Of a stretch of DNA of 64,000 bases, positions 61,989 through 64,000 are shown piece after piece (positions within the stretch are counted from its first letter, which is position 1; every line of letters starts with the position of its first letter). The notes beneath the pieces were generated by a model. It did not search any database. It was not told the DNA's origin and was given only the letters and a program-made list of their open reading frames with translations. Position numbers and translations under genes: made by a program. The stretch comes from an uncultured Fidelibacterota bacterium (lineage in GTDB: Bacteria > Fidelibacterota > Marinisomatia > Marinisomatales > Marinisomataceae): positions 413,282 to 477,281 of the forward strand of contig CABZHT010000001.1 of assembly GCA_902525615.1 (NCBI GenBank), read 5' to 3'.

Positions 61989-63880
61989 TTTATTTGTTTC
62001 ACGTGAAACGGACGCTTTAAATATACTAATAAAATCGAAATATCCGATGGCCTAATACCGTTTATTCTTTGTGCTTGCCCAACAGTTTGTGGTTTTATAT
62101 TTATAAATTTTTCTCTGCTTTCATTTGAAAGGCTTTTAATATCATTATAATTAAATTTCTCAGGAATAATCATATTTTCATATACTTTAATTTTATCAAT
62201 TTCTTCCTTTTGCCTATTTATATAACCGCTGTATTTAATAATTGTTTCCGCTTCAAATAAAACTTCTTCTTTCATGTGGTTTGTGAAAATGTTTTTGGTT
62301 TCTTTATTATTTATTTTCATGTCTGATATAGAAACTTTAGGCCTTTTAAGAATATTAGACATACGCGCAGGTTCCTTTATTGGTTTTTCACCCAACTCTT
62401 CCAGCCTTTTATTAATTGTTTTTGGGTTTATGTTGTTATCTTCAAGAAACTTAACCGTGTTTGTAGTTTTTTCTATTTTTTCACTTAACAATTCTATGGT
62501 TTTATCGTCGAGAAGACAATATTCTTTTGCTTTTGTTAATAATCTCTGATCTGCATTAGAAGATCTTAGTTGTAACCTATATTCGGCTCTTGAGGTAAAC
62601 ATTCTATATGGTTCGTTGGTGTCTTTTAATATTAAATCATCAATTAACACTCCAACATAAGCATCACTTCTTTTTAAAACCAAAGGGCTTTCATTTAAAA
62701 TAAAACAAGAGGCATTTATGCCCGCTATAATACCTTGTGACGAGGCCTCTTCATATCCAGATGTTCCATTTATTTGTCCTGCCATAAACAATCCAGAGAC
62801 AGCCTTGCTTTCAAGGGTGTTTTTTAGTTGAGAAGGATAAAAAAAGTCATATTCAATCGCATATCCAGGCCTTATAAACTCTACGTTTTCTAAGCCACCA
62901 ACTGTTTTGAGTGATTTTAGCTGAATTTTTTCTTCAAGGCTGGTTGAAAAGCCGTTTACATATATTTGTTCAGACATAGTCCATTCTGGTTCTAGCTGTA
63001 AAATATGAGAAGGGTTTCGATTAAATTTATATACCTTATCCTCAATAGAGGGGCAATATCTGGGCCCAGTTGCCATATCTTTTCCAGAATACATAGCCGA
63101 AGAAGAAAGGTTGTCTAAAATAATATTATGTGTGTCGCTATTTGTTCTAAAAGAATAACAGGGCTCATTTTTTGGAGAAAAGTTTTTTGTTCTATAAGAC
63201 AGGGGGGAGGGTTTTTTGTCTCCATATCCAGCCTCGCCCTTACTCCAATCAACAGAAGACCTTTTTATTCTTGGTGGTGTTCCGGTTTTTAATCTTCCAT
63301 TTTTAAGACCTAGGCTGTTTAGGTTTTCTGTAATTCCTTCAGCTCTTTTCTCTCCATACCTTCCTGCATTAATTTGTTTAGATCCAATGTGAATTAACCC
63401 ACCTAAGAAGGTTCCACAAGTCAAAACCGCCGCCGAACAAGTAATTTCTGAACCATCTTTTAAAAAAACCCCACGAACAGAACCCTTTTTTACATTTAGA
63501 GATACAACCTCTCCCTCTAAAACCCCAAGACCTTGTTTTTTAATGTATTTTTGGACAATTTTTTCATAGAGATTTTTGTCAATTTGTGACCTGGGGGACC
63601 AAACAGATCTCCCTTTTGATTTGTTAAGTGTTTTGCTCTGTAGCGTAGACAAATCAGCAAAAAACCCCATAACTCCGCCTAAAACATCAACCTCCTTTAC
63701 CATTTGTCCTTTTGCAAGACCCCCCACAGCTGGATTGCAAGACGTTCGACCTATAGATTTTTTGTCCATCGAAACCAAAAGAGTATTAATGCCTTTTTTG
63801 TGAGCAATAAGAGCTGCTTCAATTCCAGCATGTCCACCACCAACAACAACCAAATCATATTTATTTTGTGTGCGTTTCAC
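61985..63880 (-). CDS. mnmG: tRNA uridine-5-carboxymethylaminomethyl modification enzyme MnmG
   Basis: FAD enzyme that with MnmE makes cmnm5U34 in tRNAs, including tRNA-Gln(TTG). FAD motif LVVVGGGHAGIEAALIA; SCNPAVGGLAKGQMVKEVD; GTFLGGLIHIG; MFTSRAEYRLQLRSSNADQR; C-terminal domain with GIRPSDISILLVYL. Length 631 aa. The start is a GTG (63880-63878) lying in a parS palindrome, and the codons for Phe-His-Val-Lys near the end form a second parS. Confidence 0.97.
   Translation of the reverse strand: MKRTQNKYDLVVVGGGHAGIEAALIAHKKGINTLLVSMDKKSIGRTSCNPAVGGLAKGQMVKEVDVLGGVMGFFADLSTLQSKTLNKSKGRSVWSPRSQIDKNLYEKIVQKYIKKQGLGVLEGEVVSLNVKKGSVRGVFLKDGSEITCSAAVLTCGTFLGGLIHIGSKQINAGRYGEKRAEGITENLNSLGLKNGRLKTGTPPRIKRSSVDWSKGEAGYGDKKPSPLSYRTKNFSPKNEPCYSFRTNSDTHNIILDNLSSSAMYSGKDMATGPRYCPSIEDKVYKFNRNPSHILQLEPEWTMSEQIYVNGFSTSLEEKIQLKSLKTVGGLENVEFIRPGYAIEYDFFYPSQLKNTLESKAVSGLFMAGQINGTSGYEEASSQGIIAGINASCFILNESPLVLKRSDAYVGVLIDDLILKDTNEPYRMFTSRAEYRLQLRSSNADQRLLTKAKEYCLLDDKTIELLSEKIEKTTNTVKFLEDNNINPKTINKRLEELGEKPIKEPARMSNILKRPKVSISDMKINNKETKNIFTNHMKEEVLFEAETIIKYSGYINRQKEEIDKIKVYENMIIPEKFNYNDIKSLSNESREKFINIKPQTVGQAQRINGIRPSDISILLVYLKRPFHVKQIK
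61996..62009. promoter_or_regulatory. parS centromere site 1
   Basis: GTTTCACGTGAAAC, a perfect 14-bp palindrome identical to the core of the bacterial ParB-binding consensus (TGTTTCACGTGAAACA); the left flanking T also fits. It is inside the 3' end of mnmG and encodes FHVK in the C-terminal RPFHVKQIK. About 1.3 kb from the oriC candidate. Confidence 0.85.
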
Positions 63881-63887
63881 GTGAAAC
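63874..63887. promoter_or_regulatory. parS centromere site 2
   Basis: A second perfect GTTTCACGTGAAAC. It bridges the mnmE stop (its last base is 63887) and the mnmG start: the GTG initiation codon is the minus-strand reading of CAC at 63878-63880. ParB bound here would sit on the mnmG translation-initiation DNA. 1878 bases from site 1. Confidence 0.85.
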
Positions 63888-64000
63888 TATTTCCCCACAC
63901 AAAAAGATGAAAAAACCGCATCAAGGACATCATCTTTTGTTGTTTTTTTTGTTATACTGTCAAGAAAGTTTATTGATCTGTTAATATCTTCCACCAAAAG
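63887..64000 (-). CDS. mnmE: tRNA modification GTPase MnmE, C-terminal fragment
   Basis: The last 37 codons of mnmE before a TAG stop (63889-63887), reading from LLVEDINRSINFLDSITKKT to the typical end FCVGK. The C-terminal Cys (CxGK) is the active-site cysteine conserved in MnmE. It continues beyond the window and is the partner of MnmG. Confidence 0.92.
   Translation of the reverse strand, partial: LLVEDINRSINFLDSITKKTTKDDVLDAVFSSFCVGK

Noticed and set aside
1-64000. CRISPR arrays, insertion sequences, prophage or toxin-antitoxin modules
   Set aside because: No regularly spaced repeats, transposase or integrase motifs, or phage structural genes were seen. The YwqK-like MORN protein is sometimes labelled an antitoxin, but here it is a lipoprotein without a toxin partner.

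Overview
The window is 64 kb of AT-rich (about one third G+C by eye), extremely compact bacterial chromosome from a Gram-negative with lipid A. The evidence is a near-complete Raetz-pathway gene set (lpxA, lpxC, lpxD, lpxB, lpxK), bamA, a periplasmic OmpH/Skp chaperone, SurA and a TonB/ExbBD motor. A type-B succinate dehydrogenase with one SdhC, a eukaryote-type glutamine synthetase (GSII), a membrane pyrophosphatase and the gene order point to the FCB side of the tree. A marine Marinimicrobia (SAR406)-like lineage is my best guess, but that is inference and not demonstrated. There are no phages, insertion sequences, CRISPR arrays or obvious defence islands; nearly everything is core metabolism.

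Layout. A partial unknown gene (1-198) converges on a leftward envelope block (0.2-10.3 kb): mrp-uppS-bamA-ompH-lpxD-lpxC-fabZ-lpxA-dxr-rseP. From 10.4 to 15.8 kb come a ferredoxin, an MFS transporter, an acyltransferase, mutY, GSII with an Lrp-type regulator, and an unknown zinc-ribbon protein. A 12-kb leftward run (28.0-15.8 kb) carries uvrA-ruvB-queA-ispDF-ispE-tRNA-Gln-prs-rplY-pth-hppA-rpsF-rpsR-rplI with almost no spacing. A rightward run (29.6-37.0 kb) carries ychF, a Gfo/Idh oxidoreductase, lpxB, a DUF374 acyltransferase, lpxK, exbB-exbD-exbD-tonB and a DUF3784-like membrane protein. Next are sdhCAB with an FAH-family gene, a TMEM220-like protein and a MORN-repeat lipoprotein (37-42.4 kb), then pyruvate phosphate dikinase, a saccharopine-dehydrogenase-like reductase, aldehyde dehydrogenase, a lytic transglycosylase and an EamA permease (42.5-49.8 kb). 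A leftward run dnaN-gyrB-gyrA-yggS-methyltransferase-M16 protease-folA-thyA (60.5-49.8 kb) begins beside the longest non-coding gap of the window (60459-60695). That gap has two perfect DnaA boxes in or beside it and is my oriC candidate. Beyond it lie surA, mnmG and the 3' end of mnmE.

The most notable signals concern chromosome organisation, not a new enzyme system. (1) Two perfect 14-bp parS palindromes sit exactly at the two ends of mnmG, one spanning its GTG start and the other encoding part of its C-terminus. (2) They lie 1.3-3.2 kb from the oriC candidate, which adjoins dnaN with no dnaA or recF next to it. (3) All eight convergent gene pairs overlap at their stop codons, so no intergenic terminators are possible there. 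(4) lpxA appears to start at a rare ATT codon. (5) An FAH-family gene, of a family that includes oxaloacetate-processing enzymes, overlaps sdhB. Starts were chosen by family alignment from memory, Shine-Dalgarno spacing and overlap; several differ from the longest open frame.
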